A DNA stretch of 64,000 nucleotides from Ampelocalamus luodianensis (Eukaryota; Streptophyta; Magnoliopsida; Poales; Poaceae), in contig JAYEVH010000352.1 in NCBI GenBank assembly GCA_036346255.1, forward strand, positions 1 to 64,000, written 5' to 3'. This document shows positions 37,205-48,862 of this stretch, in pieces. Each line of letters starts with the position of its first letter. The stretch's first letter is position 1. The notes beneath the pieces were generated by a model. The model saw nothing but the letters and a program-made list of their open reading frames with translations, made no database searches and was not told the DNA's origin. The position numbers and the translations under genes are program-made.

Positions 37205-37582
37205 ATGATATGACAGACGGTTTGTAAAAGAACCGCTCGTGATAAGTCACTATCACGAGCGGTTGCAAATGTAACCGTCAGTAAAAAGTTCAACACGAGC
37301 GGCTCCTTGGGAACCGTGTGATGGCGTCGATATCACGCAGCGGTTACGATTACAACAAATGCGGGATACTACAGACGGTTCGTAGAATTAACTGTCGTGA
37401 TATCACGACGAGTTCTTATTAGGAACCGTCGTGAATTATCCTGAGCGGTTCCTAATTAGAACCGCTGCGTGGTGGCAGATATCGAGCGGTTCCAAAGGGA
37501 GCCGTCTATATAAGCGAATACAGACGGCTCCTTTGGAACCGCTCGTGATGAGGCGTCGAGATGACTTTGTTTTGTAGTAGTG
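37205..37582. repeat. CACTA right subterminal and terminal repeats
   Basis: Inverted pairs of GAGCGGTT/AACCGCTC and CAGACGG/CCGTC cores, then TTTGTTTTGTAGTAGTG at the end. The GAGCGG variant is more common here than at the left end. Confidence 0.85.
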
Positions 37583-37585
37583 TTA

Positions 37586-38019
37586 CGGAAAGATTACAAC
37601 CGATTCCATCTAAAAGATATATACTATAACTTATCTACGACCAGTACTATTCATGTCGAGTACTGTTCATGCCCTGGTCGTAGTCGCCCTGGTCGTAGGC
37701 CTGGTCGGTCAGCTGGTCGATCACCTAGTCGTAGACTATTCCCAATGAGTACTGTGCTCGCCGAGTACTGGTCGTAGTACTGGTGAAACTAGTCGTAGGC
37801 CTTGTTGAAGTGGTCGTGGACCCTGAGGAGCAAGTCGTAGACCTTGTTGAAGAGGTCGTGGTCCCTAGATTCCTAAGCACAAGCAAATCATCTCTATTAG
37901 GCAGCATCATAGAGTTCTTAAATAATACACGCAGCCCTAGAAACGTGTTTACCTGATAATTTAATTCACGAGCACATGCCCGAGTAATTGGACCTTGCAC
38001 ATCATTCATGTCAGCATCA
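37586..38019. repeat. LTR-element remainder with a GGTCGTAG tandem tract
   Basis: Sequence displaced by the CACTA, continuing from 26035. Positions about 37640-37865 are a degenerate tandem of GGTCGTAG/CTGGTCGTAG words; the rest shows nothing. The translated Thr/Ser-rich frame on the minus strand is a by-product of the repeat. Confidence 0.45.
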
Positions 38020-38560
38020 AAAGGAGTGTTCGTATCAGTAGAAGTGATGTCCTCATCAGAGGTTGCAGTAAAAGGCACAAATGATGTCGCAGTTAATCTC
38101 TTGTAATGCTGCAATAAAAGGCAAATGAGGTCGCAGTAAATATCTTGTAATGCGGTAGTAAAAGCACAAGGAGGTTGTAGTAAAGGCACAATGTGGGGTT
38201 GTGGATGGAGGGGCATGCACGGTTTTATGGTTGGTTGCATGGGGCGCTCGCGATTTTACGGTAGATTGCCTGGGGTGCACACGATTTTTACTGTCGGTTG
38301 CCTTAGTAATTGATTGGCTTAGGTACAATAAATCCAAACTTTCGATGCAGTAATTGTTTTTTAGAGCGTTAAAACATACTCATCATGAATCTCTTTTTGT
38401 TAAGCACATTTTTTCCAACATAACTCTTCAAACCGATTGTCAATAGGATAAATAGTTTAGGAGATATTGTCGTTCAAAGTTTGCAATTAACCCACACTTC
38501 TCTCCACCCGCCCCTCTGCGCGCGCCGTTTTACGGTCGGTTGCACAGGGGGACGACCGTA
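38020..38560. repeat. Right arm of the large inverted repeat
   Basis: Reverse-complement partner of 23700-24260, with the same order of blocks. It lacks about 100 bp present in the left arm near 23745-23825. Confidence 0.6.
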
Positions 38561-38814
38561 ACGTAGAATAACCTATTCTTCACTCAAGCCAATTGGCCTA
38601 ATGGAATGGATGTGGGTTCCAATTGTAGCAGCACCCTCCTCGAAACATTGTTTGGGATATTGCTTGCAAGATATAGCAACTTGAAACTAAATATTGTTAT
38701 CTATATTTTGTTCTTTTAAGTTTGTTTTAGTTTCATCAGTTGGTAGATTGTCTCTTCAACCCATTGGTGCAGTGAGGCCCCTTCCTCTATTATAGTCACT
38801 GAAACGTGGGGCCA

Positions 38815-39982
38815 ACGTGTCAGCATGTGTTTTTTGCTTCTGCCCTTCCCTGTTTCTTCTTCCTCGCACCGCCCCGCTACAACCGAAGAAACTAGATGCT
38901 GAAATAGGCACTGCAGCCGCGGCCCCGGACGCCGAGGAGGATTTCCGCCGAAGGCGCAGCAGGTGGCGGTCGTGGGGGTTATGCGGGCCCCACCGGGGCG
39001 CGGAGGAGATGGCGGCGGCAGAGATGGGATTTCGCGCTTCTTGGCGATGAATACGCTGGAAAAAGGATGGAATCGAAGGTAAGTTAAGCACTTGGATTCT
39101 GGGCCACTTTCTTTCAGTACACCTCTACTTGGATACCTCGCCATGAACTCCTCACTACTGCAATGCCAAGACTCTGGTTTTCTGAAGAATATTCGGTGCA
39201 TTCGTGAGAATGATTCACTCAGAATCTTCTTTTTTACTTGAAATTAAATTTTCTTTTGGATGTCTTCAATTGCTGCAACTCAAAAATTTTTGGGGCAACA
39301 GAATGTTGGTATTCGAGGTGTTCTTGGACTAGCTTTCGAGGTTGTATGAATTTTGGGGTAATCATATGGAGTTGAGTTGTACCTAACTAGTCACTAGGCT
39401 TGCTTGAGATCGTTTTGTTGATAACCACATGGCAAATTGCGATGCAAGTAGCAAGGCTTATTATGCTAAATCATGGGCAGACTAATGTAGTTAGGCCAAT
39501 CTGGACAGTAATACGATCTATCACAATAATTTTAAGTTGAGTGGTGTTTGACAATCTAACCGTAAGGATCTTAAAAGTTAGAATTAGTGCCAACCAAAGA
39601 TAACACAGACAGAATACTTTGTGACAGGAAGAAATGAATCCCATCATTCAAAAACATACTGCTGATTGAAGAACCAAATGTGGCATCCTTTGCAAGTGGT
39701 TGGCTGGTGGGCGGTCTCTGTCCTCCACATGCCAATATGCAATATAATAAACATTAGAGCTAGATAGAATATGGTTGTTCTTGGATATGCGTCCATACCG
39801 AAGGGCCATTGAACATCCAGTTGCCGAACACTGGCCTCTAAATGACCAGATTTAGGCACGAGCACGAGCATATATAAATTCACTCTAAGTTACCTTCCTG
39901 GGGAAACAATATGAAAACTGCACTTATCGTATGTATAAATCCTTCTGCATATACAAACACACTCTTGTAGGCACTTTTCCTC
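38815..39982 (+). other. LRR-RLK upstream module, copy 2
   Basis: Complete relative of 61530-62748. The GC-rich block with CTACAACCGAAGAAAC ends in GAAG/GTAAGTTAAG (GT at 39079-39080). The intron-like stretch then runs uninterrupted to the RLK start codon, without the hAT insertion of copy 1. An upstream GTCACTGAAACGTG word (38796-38809) is shared with copy 3 but not clearly with copy 1. The 255 bp to its left (38561-38814) show no other feature. Confidence 0.65.
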
Positions 39983-40159
39983 ATGGCAGGAGTAATAACA
40001 TTGCTCTTCTTCTCGTTAGTGTGCCTGTGCTCCCATGCTCTGTTGTCTCCTCGGGGGAGCAGCAACGCCACGGCCAATGAGCTCGTGCTCCTCTCCTTCA
40101 AATCCATGTTGTTAGCCACATCTGGCAGGAGCAATACTATGTTAAACGTTGATACCTAG
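39983..40159 (+). pseudogene. LRR-RLK pseudogene, 5' fragment (about 48 codons)
   Basis: The start MAGVITLLFFSLVCLCSH is a signal peptide. It continues through SSNATANELVLLSFKSML, matching the N-terminus of the intact RLK at 62749. Similarity stops after codon 48 (about 40126), before the SWN...CSW cap motif, and the frame meets a stop at 40157-40159 in foreign DNA. No LRR or kinase sequence survives. It is an orphaned first piece of a tandem paralog cut by the LTR fragment that follows. Confidence 0.85.
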
Positions 40160-41694
40160 CTATGCCATATGTTGTTACTAACTATTCCTTTCCTTCATTG
40201 TTCATAATCTATTTACCTTGTCACCCTAGGCTAATTATTACATTAATAAATCACCCTTGGTTAATAAATAATGGTTAGTGGTTATACTTAGACACTGTTT
40301 AGTGGTTAAATTGAATATGATACAAACATTGTCATTACAACTTGGGATGTAATTTGAATCGTAGTGTGATGACGTGGGTTACAACTGGAAACAGGAGAAT
40401 GTTTTATAAAATGGTGTTGACTTGAGAGAGTGAATGGTATGAGATCGGTGCAGGGGCATACATGAGAGTTGGGTTTGTGGATTGTCTCGTCTGAATCGAT
40501 TAAGGACCGAATCATATGCTGCATTTCTAAACTAATAACCATGCAACCACAAATCTAGTATGGGATAGACCTAGTCAAATACTTTGCTCAGTTTTTGGCA
40601 TAACCCTCACCCATAGTAGTAGGTTGGATTTCTATACGATTTCTATCGTTGAGAATTTCTATACGATTTCTATCGTCGAGAAGGGCGGCAGACTCCCTCA
40701 CAACGGATGACTCCTCATTGAAAATACGCCCCATAACGGAGCATTCTGGGTGTGCCCTGTAACGGTCATGGTCCCAGTGTTGAGAGATTCACCCACTAGA
40801 GCGGGAAAGTGTTGGAACTACGTATCGAAAAAGCCTTGTTATGATCATCTTTGTTGCACATCTAAGAAAGCGTGTCACGATCGACATTATAAGTTAATCA
40901 TATCTTGTGGGTAAAGTTGTACAACCTCTGCAGAGTATATAATCTATTCGAATAGTCGTGTCCCGGTTATGGATGTTGTGAAGAAAGCCACACTTGGTTA
41001 GTTTTAATAAAATGCGGAATGGGGACAAGTTAACGTAAAAATGGTTGTAGTGATGATCTGGAGATAGGTGAATGGAACTTCATGAGTAATAATAGGAGGA
41101 TGGAACCTTGCTACACGATGAAACTTGCTTATAAACAACACATTGGTTTGAAGTTAAAATGATTAGGTCATATGTTTGGAAAATAATTACAATATTTGAA
41201 AAAAAAAACATGTTTTGTGCTAAAATAACCATAAGACCCCTCATTTGGCAAGCCATACATCTATGTAATTGCATTTGGTGTGAGAGCTTGCTGAGTACCT
41301 TTGTTCTCATTGTTGCTCAAATATGTGGATTAAGACTGCAAGATTAAAGACCCGGTGTATGGATACTTCTATGCATTCGGCTTTGAAAATGAAGATGACG
41401 ATGATAACTAGATCGTTACTCCAGTCGATTGCCTGTGACAGATCTTAGAGACCCATTTTGGTTTATTTATCTTCCGCTGTTGTTTACTCTTTTGGACTCG
41501 ACGGCTTATCGACACATTATGTAAGAGATTGGCCTTAAGGCTTATTTTCGACTGTTTATGTAATATTAAGTACCTTCTACTTAAATGCATGTATAGATGT
41601 GATATTCATCGATATTATACTGTGTGAGCTAGCTACTAATCATGAGATTAGCTCGGTATATATAGAGGGCTTGGATGCAAATCCGGGTCTGACA
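40135..41694 (+). mobile_element. 5'-truncated gypsy LTR
   Basis: It contains TCTATTCGAATAG and TGGGTAAAGTTGTACAACCT (about 40908-40950), as in the other gypsy LTRs, plus GATTGCCTGTGACAG near 41430. It ends CCGGGTCTGACA at 41694. No TGTAAC start is visible; the left border is the breakpoint within the RLK exon. A 28-bp tandem duplication (GATTTCTATCG words) lies at about 40626-40682. Confidence 0.65.
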
Positions 41695-42113
41695 TTTGTG
41701 AATTATACAAATTTGGTAGTTTGTCAAATACATTATAGATGGGACCAGGAGGCAGCTTGTGATCGTTGTAGCGAGTACATGATATCTTTCATAAATATAT
41801 ACTAGTAGTAACAGTAGGTAAAATATTGTTATTGACTAAACCACCCCCTCTCTCGATCTACGTATGTTTACAAGGGAGAATGAGAGCTTAAACTCATAAG
41901 TCATACCTCAGCCACCAAAACATTGTGCTAGACCAGTAGACTACATGTGTGCCCCTTAAGTTTAGCTTTGACCTTCATGCTTAAACTTACACCTTCCAAG
42001 CAAGTTCCTAAATAGAAGAATCTTATACTACTTCAAAATATTGTTCTTCTCTATTATTTTAGTTTTTAAGTTTCAACATGGTAGCTTTTATCTTTTACTC
42101 TTGTAGCTAAACA
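41695..42113. other. Intergenic DNA
   Basis: About 420 bp, AT-rich, with no credible ORF, RNA gene or repeat. It is the left flank of the MULE and joins 57729 if the MULE is removed. Confidence 0.5.
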
Positions 42114-42350
42114 TTTTTCTTTGGAATAATTGGGTTGGTACCATCAAGAAAATTGCAGTTCAGTTTAATACCACCGCATTCTTCCGATTCAGTTTAATAC
42201 TACCGCCCCTTCACTCTGTTCCGCGAAATACCACGCCCGTCACCTCTCTATTATCTGCCCTATCTAACTCCGTTGCCTCTCTCCCTCATCCCCTTTTGTT
42301 CTCATTTGTCACTGCACTCCCCAAACTGAAACCCTAGTAGGAGGTGGCGC

Positions 42351-42947
42351 ATGGCGCGTGTGGAGTCGTCGACTGGGGTGGCCGGTGAAAGATTTGGGGA
42401 TCTCCCTCTTGTGCTATGCCAGCAATGTGGGCTGCAGGTGGTCGACGACATCCCGCACAGAGCGCAATCCCGGCCGAGCCTACTACAAGTGCCTAAATAA
42501 TCAGGGGGTAAGTGATTTGTATGTTATTGTTGACGATTTGGTCAATTTTTGAGCCGATTCGTTTGATTTTGGTGCCGATCTGATCAATTATGGATCTGAT
42601 TTGTTCCATTTTTGTCTTGTGTACTTCGAAATTCGGATTTGCAACTCTTGTTTTGGTCAGAAACTGTTTTCTTATGCTTGATGTATGTGCAGCGGTTCTC
42701 TGCGTGTAAGTTTTACATGTGGGAGAACCAATATATAGAATATTTGAAAGAGATTGGAGTTCTTGATGCCCCAAGTGCTCGACAAGGACATGGAAGAGGA
42801 TAGCTTCTAGTGCAAATGCAACCAACAAGCCATGTTGGAATGGAAGCCCACACCAGAAGTGATGATGCCGTTTTAGGTGACATAGTACAAGGAATTGCTC
42901 AACTGGATGAAAGAATGAGCAAGATTCTTGGTGCCTTTGAGGAATGA
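42351..42947 (+). pseudogene. GRF zinc-finger gene inside the MULE (two exons, damaged)
   Basis: Starts MARVESSTGVAGERFGD at 42351, reaches LVLCQQCGLQVV, then needs a single-base shift to continue as TSRTERNPGRAYYKC (42440-42490). The intron runs from about 42507 (GTAAGT) to 42692 (ends GTGCAG). Exon 2 reads FSACKFYMWENQYIEYLKE. Cysteines and the NPGR and Y-x-C words fit a zf-GRF domain, thought to bind single-stranded nucleic acid. An in-frame TAG at 42801-42803 is followed in the same frame by a sensible tail (DIVQGIAQLDERMSKILGAF) to a TGA at 42945-42947. GRF genes accompany some plant MULEs; the role in transposition is not known to me. Confidence 0.65.
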
Positions 42948-43509
42948 ACACGATGCTTGGTTTGTTTATGTGTGTGTGTGTGTTGGGCTGATAGCCGCTA
43001 ATGTAGGCAAGTAATTGAATGAGCAAGGTCTGGAGCAAGTTAGTTGTAATGTGGAGCATGGATGAAGTCGATTTAATGTAATCCGAATTCATTTTTTCCT
43101 ATATTTTGTTATTTGAAATCTCAAGTTTTTAGTGAGACCATAATAGTATGTCCAACATCTCAGGATGCAAAGAAGCTCTACATTTCATTTTCCAGATTTG
43201 TTGTCATTGCATCCTCTCTGGGCATATGACTTGAGATTGGCAATGAGACCATATGCAATCTAAATCATAAACCATAGCTATCTGACATATACAAGCCATA
43301 GCTATCTGACCATATGCAAAAATGACAATGACATGTGCATTGAGATAAACATTGACAATAGATATAGGAATTCCATAGATATAGGTTCACAAATCCGACT
43401 TATACAAGTTCAGAGAACAGAAATCACAGAAATATGAGGTAAACAATGACAAGTATTGAGATAAACATGTTCTAGTCCATACATGACACATAACACATAA
43501 CATGCAAGT

Positions 43510-45880
43510 TTAGAGCTTTCTCTTTTTGATTCCTGGGGAGGATGCCTGTTCGGCAGCCCTCGCTTCAGCTATCCTTTCTGCAATAGATCTTCTTGGTGTG
43601 GTTCTTCTTGCTGGAGTTGATGCTTCAGCTGCCATCCTCCTTGTTGTAACTCCACAGCTATTTTGAGTGCTTGGCTGAATGCAGTTTACAGGCAATGTAA
43701 CTCCAGGGCTGTCTTGCTAGAGTGGACTACTATCTTGAGTGCTTGCAGTTCCTTTCTTCTTGCCCCTACAGTCAAGAAAGGAAATACTTCAAATCACATG
43801 CATGCTAAGGATGAGAAGGAAAAAAACAAATGAAGGCAGATTACCTTTTTGTTCTCTTAGGGGGAGGTGCAGCTTGAGAAAGATCATCTGGTGCTAGTGG
43901 TGTTAAACTACAACCCTTTTCTGTGTGCCACCACTGAAAGCACCTCTTACACTGATAGGTCTTTTTGCCGCCGGGCTCATCCCTTGGTTTTATCCTTTTC
44001 TTCCTTGGCCCTCTTGCAGCCCTAGTTAGCTTGGAAGGTAGCATGAAGAAACCCTTGGACTTCCTTGGCCGCTGTGACTTATCACCAATTGGATCAATGT
44101 CAAACTCATACGCATCTTTGAACCTATCCACTGAGTAGTACTCATGCACGTATGTCCCCAGCTCCATCCTCTTTGAACATATGAGAGCCATGGCATGAGT
44201 GCATGGTTTTCCAGAAAGCTTCCATTGCCACAAGTACACTCATTTTTCACTAGATCGACAACGTATCTCCAAGTATTTTGGAACTTGTCAAGCCCAGACA
44301 CCTCAGCCTTTATGTGTTCACTTGGAGATAAAGTGTACTTTAACCCTGTACTTTTCATGTTTAGCTCAAGGATGACACTAGGTAGTATGTTGCCTTGTAG
44401 TTTATCGGCCACCCTTTTCCTTGCTGAGAATATTTCCATTATCATCTGTCTCACTCTATCCATGAGATCAACCACCGAAAAATCCTTAATGTTTTTAATC
44501 CAATTATTGAAAGTTTCAGCAATGTTATTGTTTACATAGTCGACCTTGCATTGTGCTGCGAATTTACCTCTTGTCCACAAGTTTTTGTGCTCCTTTATAA
44601 GATATTCAAATCCAGTTGGACTTTTCTCAGCAATTATGTCACAAAATAGCTGGTGCTTTTCAGGAGTATAAGCCTAGGCTGCAGGCCACATATACTTCAG
44701 TACATCGTCCTTGAACTTTCTTCTGAAATTGTTGAGTAGATGTCTAAAGCATTCTCTATGCTCTACACCAATAAATACTTTGTGTACAACTACACAACCT
44801 CCTGCTCTGGGACCTTTGTTGTTGCATCATGGTCTTCAGGGAAGTACCTCCACTCCTTGTTCACCCAAAAAGGATCATCCTCATCGGGGTCTCTGTCAGG
44901 TTGCTCTTGCAGCCAAGATGCTGCATTTTGTACCAAAGGGTGTTTTATAGGTAGTTGTAAAGGGTGTTCTCATTCACTGCCTGACTCTCATTTTAGTGGC
45001 TCTCATACACTTCTGGACTCTCTATCACTACTACACTGTCATGTGAAAAATGGCTCTCATTCACTACTTGATTGTTATCAACTACTGCACTATCTTGTGG
45101 AAAGTGTCTCTCATTCACTACTTGACTGTCATCAACTATTGCACTATCATGTGGAAAATGGCTATCTTTCACTACCTGACTCTTATTCACTTGACACTTG
45201 CCAACTGACATGAATAGCTCCACTTCCTTCTGCGCACTATTTTGAATGAAACCCTCCATCAGAAGTGCATCACTAGCTGCTCTAACCAAGTTATTCTCCC
45301 TCCCAACATACCAAAATATTGCCTACTCATCACTGCCCCAAGAGTAGTACAGTTCCACATACCTCAACAGTCCACAAGTGAGATCTCATCAGAGTCCACA
45401 TCCCATCTCAAAGTTCTTCCCTTCTTGTACTCTTTTCTTTTATCCTTGTATGTGAGGTAAGATTGGACGCAAAGCTCTAAACTATATATTCTCTTTGGAT
45501 CCTCCCTGTAACACTTAAGAAAAGCAATTAGTGTTAAATTCCACGGCCTAGTGACATGTTTGCTCTCACATTCATCCCAAATCCATCCAGACCCAAAGCA
45601 ATCCAGACCCAAATCCGTCGATACTCATATGCAAACAACAAAAAGGAAATTGAAATCAAATTAAAAAAGATTCTTTGCTTACCCATCAGCAACATCAGAC
45701 GGATCCAAGCTTCCTTAACCCTCCAACTACATGCTCTACACTGCACAAGAAAACTAGGGTTAGATTTGATGTTGCAAATGGAAACCAAAACACCAAATTC
45801 GTGGATGGAGGTAGGAGATCTAACCTGCGGGGACTATGAGCCGATTCGTTCTTCGATGGAGATTTGCGGTTTGCAAGACT
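43510..45880 (-). pseudogene. MULE transposase remnant (mudrA-like, catalytic core deleted)
   Basis: Minus strand, N to C: an acidic N-terminal region (about 45880-44960), DPDEDDPFWVNKEWRYFPED (about 44840-44900), then almost directly EHRECFRHLLNNFRRKFKDD (about 44700-44765). The DDE catalytic region normally between them is missing. Next come YTPEKHQLFCDIIAEKSPTG and NNIAETFNNWIKN. A SWIM zinc finger follows (ECTCG, then WKLSGKPCTHAMAL) split by a one-base shift at about 44225. A basic tail with a CCHC-like knuckle (CKRCFQWWHTEKGC) precedes an intron (about 43770-43846) and a last exon ending GIKKRKL at 43510. In-frame stops occur near 44673 (before AYTPEKHQ) and 43720. The element cannot move itself. 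Confidence 0.8.
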
Positions 45881-46023
45881 AAGGAGGGCGCTGGGTTGCT
45901 ACCTGAGAGGAGGGCGAATGAACGAGAGGAGAGGAGCGAGATAGAGGAATGAGGTGGTGTGCGAACAGGGGAGAGAGTCAGCCTGGACAGAACCATTTTC
46001 TTGGGGGTAATTGAGTCATTTCA

Positions 46024-48840
46024 TGTCGGACCCGGATTTCGTAATCCCGAATCCTCTGTGAAAAATACTGCGCTATTCCCTGGATCAGTAGATAGCGCTC
46101 ACAGTACACATTGCTGAATCATCTCATACATTGCGTAGACCAAATCATGCATTAATACAAGCATCCGAGTTCAAATAGACCACGTCGGGTCGAGTTTACA
46201 ATAGGGCCGATCAGGCCAAATGAGTTCATTACAAAATCTCGAGTACGTTAGCGGAAGCAAAAGGGGTAGAGCAAGTCTCTCCACAGGCAAGCGACTGGAG
46301 TACCATGTGTACGACCGATATTAGCCACAGGCTTGGATAATATAGGATGTACACGAGTACCAACGGGGCCAACCAGACTGAGGCGAGACTCAGACTACGG
46401 GACTATGCTACTCTTCTTCATGTCCTTGCTCCTCGGCGTCCTGGTCCTCGTAGTAGACGTAGTCTCCATGATCCACGGGTTACGAGGGTTGGGGAAAGAG
46501 CGAGGATGAGCACAACTACCGTGCTCATGAGCCAACACACAGTATGCAATATTATACATGCAAGGCTTAACAAGGATGGCTCGGGTTTATTTATTTGCAC
46601 AAAGCAATATTTTGAGTACCAATATTAAAAGTCCTATCACTTAGCATTTTAACCAAATTGCATTTGCTAAAGAGATTACTTGTGCAATATTTATAACGAG
46701 AGAGGTTACCTCCACCTCATGCTTAATTTTGATAGCGGTTACATCCACCACTTAACATCAGCGGGTACATCCACCGGGAAAAACCAAATCCGTGGTCACG
46801 GCGACCCAACACATTTTATCCCGCCCACAAGGTTTTATAAGCAGAACTAACTCTTGTAAGTTCCTATGTCCGCCCTTGACCGTGAGCACGGCTATTCGAA
46901 CAGATTCATTACACTCGCAGAGGTTGTACACTTTTCCCACAAGAGACAATCATCTTGACATGTACACATGTTTAGTGAGACACGTGAGTCAAAGGGAGAT
47001 CGTCACAAGGCCTTTACAATGCATCCACCAGTATTTGTTACACCCGCTAAGGTTTCACCTGAGAAGGATGACGCTCACATAGACCCGTCAACCCTTTCCC
47101 AGACCCCCTCTTGCGCCACACGGCTTACGTTCACATAGACCCGTAAGTCGTACACCCCAACCCATAACCACAAAGGCTTATGGCGTAGCGGGTCATCTGC
47201 CTGGTGCAACTCATACTAACGGATACAAATTATTTAGCCAGGTCGACACCATTATAGACATGTGGTTGTACTGTTTTACATTGGGAGGTCACCACAGGAT
47301 TAAGTCCTTAGGGACCATCTGGGCGGTTCATACCACATACCATCCACAAACCAATATTTCTTGGGCTGCATTAGCACCCACCAACATACCATCCATCATA
47401 CCATCCATCATACCATCCGCCCAGATGTGACAAGCAATTTCTTTAGGGTTTTTAAGAGGTATGAAAATACAACATCATAACCATCCCAGTCATTTACACC
47501 CAATGACTGCCCAAATCATGTTCATTTCAAAAGATGATGAATGGGGTAGATAATACCCCGATACTTAAGCAAGACTAGCATGGCGCTTAAGTATAGCCTA
47601 TACTAGTATAGTTACCCAATATTTACTAGGGTGACAAGGGTGTATGGCAATTCAATTATCAAAGGATGGTGTATTAATAATAAAGCATCAACATGGCATC
47701 TAACTACCTTAGGGTATTTAACATACATTTGCATAGGGGAATAAAGCATGCAATTTGATATTTAAAAGAACATAATTTGCATAAACTGTAGGTTCAACAT
47801 GATCAAAGTGTCGACTCGCCTGGGTCTACGGCTAGATGATCTTGATATTCTTGAGCTTGATCGAAGTGGGGGTCTCCGGCTTCTCCGAACTCTACGCGAT
47901 CGATCGTACCGGAAAAGAAATAGACGAGCAAATAAATTAATTAAATAACAAAAACTCATCAAATGAGCTCCAAAAAGAACCAAACTAGCACCAAAAGAAA
48001 GAGCTTGAATTTAGAAATTTTTAGAAACAAACTTTGCAATTTTTGGAGCTAAAAAGAGGGAGAAAAAGACATTTGAAACCTCTCTTTTGAAATAGAAAAG
48101 AAAAAGAAAGGAAAAACAATAACAAAAAAGAAAAGAGAAAACGGCCCACGGCCTTGGCGCTTCGGCCCAGCGCAAAGCGGCCTGCGGCGGTGCGCGAGCC
48201 CTGAGGCCCGTGGCCAAGAAAGAAGGGAGGCGGGGGTTTGGCTCGAGTCTCACTGAGCGAGGGATGAGGCGGCGGCGCGCGGGAGGAGGGAGGAGGTGGG
48301 CGGCGCGCGCGGAGAGGAGGAGGAGGGTGGCGGCGGGCGCACGGAGAGGAGGAGGAGGGCGGCGGCGCAAGACGGAGAAGAGGGCTCGGGCGGCGACGGC
48401 GATGGAGCGGCGCACGAGGAAGATGAAGCGGCGGCGAAGGTGAGTCTCTCGGCTCCTTCTGCTCGGTTTCTTGCTCGGGGAAGGGGAGGAAGAAGGGGGG
48501 AAGGTGAAGAAGAGGGAGCGAAGGGTGCCGGGTTTTTAAAGGCCGAGGGGGGGGAACCTTGGATCCGGCGGTGGGAATGCCGAGGGCGCGCGGGCTGCGC
48601 GTGGTCGAGGCGGGTAGAGGATGGGGCGGGACGAGGCGCGCGGCCGAGGCGTTGACGCGGGCGGCGCGGCCGAGGCGGAGCAGGGCATGGCGGAGCCGGG
48701 CTAGGGTTAGGGGGCGGTTTGGGGAAGAAGGGCTCGGGGCTTTCGGGGAAGAACCGAATCTTTGAGCAATTTGGGAAGTTTTTGGGGTTTGCGTTCTTGG
48801 ATTTTGAAGATCTTGCGAAACCACAAATTTGGATGCTACA
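46024..48840 (-). repeat. 3' LTR of the gypsy element
   Basis: 2,817 bp. It has a run of CATACCATCCAT units (about 47385-47425), a GC-rich GGAGGAGG block (48250-48440) and a TTTAAAAACC TATA-like word on the minus strand (about 48531-48542). Confidence 0.92.
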
Positions 48841-48862
48841 AAACCTACCCACCTTAAAAAGA
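48841..48862 (-). other. Polypurine tract of the gypsy element
   Basis: The minus strand reads TTTTTAAGGTGGGTAGGTTT immediately before the TGTAGCATCC start of the 3' LTR. Confidence 0.7.

Larger units (their letters stand above)
26036..37582 (+). mobile_element. CACTA (En/Spm) DNA transposon, 11.5 kb
   Basis: Terminal inverted repeats CACTACTACACACAG (left) and CACTACTACAAAACAAAG (right, reverse complement) with the 3-bp duplication TTA on both sides (26033-26035 and 37583-37585). Both ends carry arrays of the palindromic motif ATCACAGACGGTTC...GAACCGTCTGTGAT, the expected subterminal transposase-binding repeats. Inside are a minus-strand gene (about 26800-29900) and a plus-strand TNP2 transposase (31741-34877), divergent from a central array of the same motif. 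A captured F-box/MYND fragment and a further coding remnant lie near the right end. Frameshifts break both transposition genes as given. Confidence 0.92.

Noticed and set aside
44740..45213. 157-codon plus-strand ORF with Ser/His/Leu-rich repeats
   Set aside because: It is the antisense shadow of the acidic N-terminal repeats of the MULE transposase.
48021..48852. Long overlapping ORFs (up to 267 codons) on both strands
   Set aside because: They lie inside a gypsy LTR in GC-rich minisatellite DNA where stop codons are rare; the same region in the other LTR (56854-57581) gives different frames.
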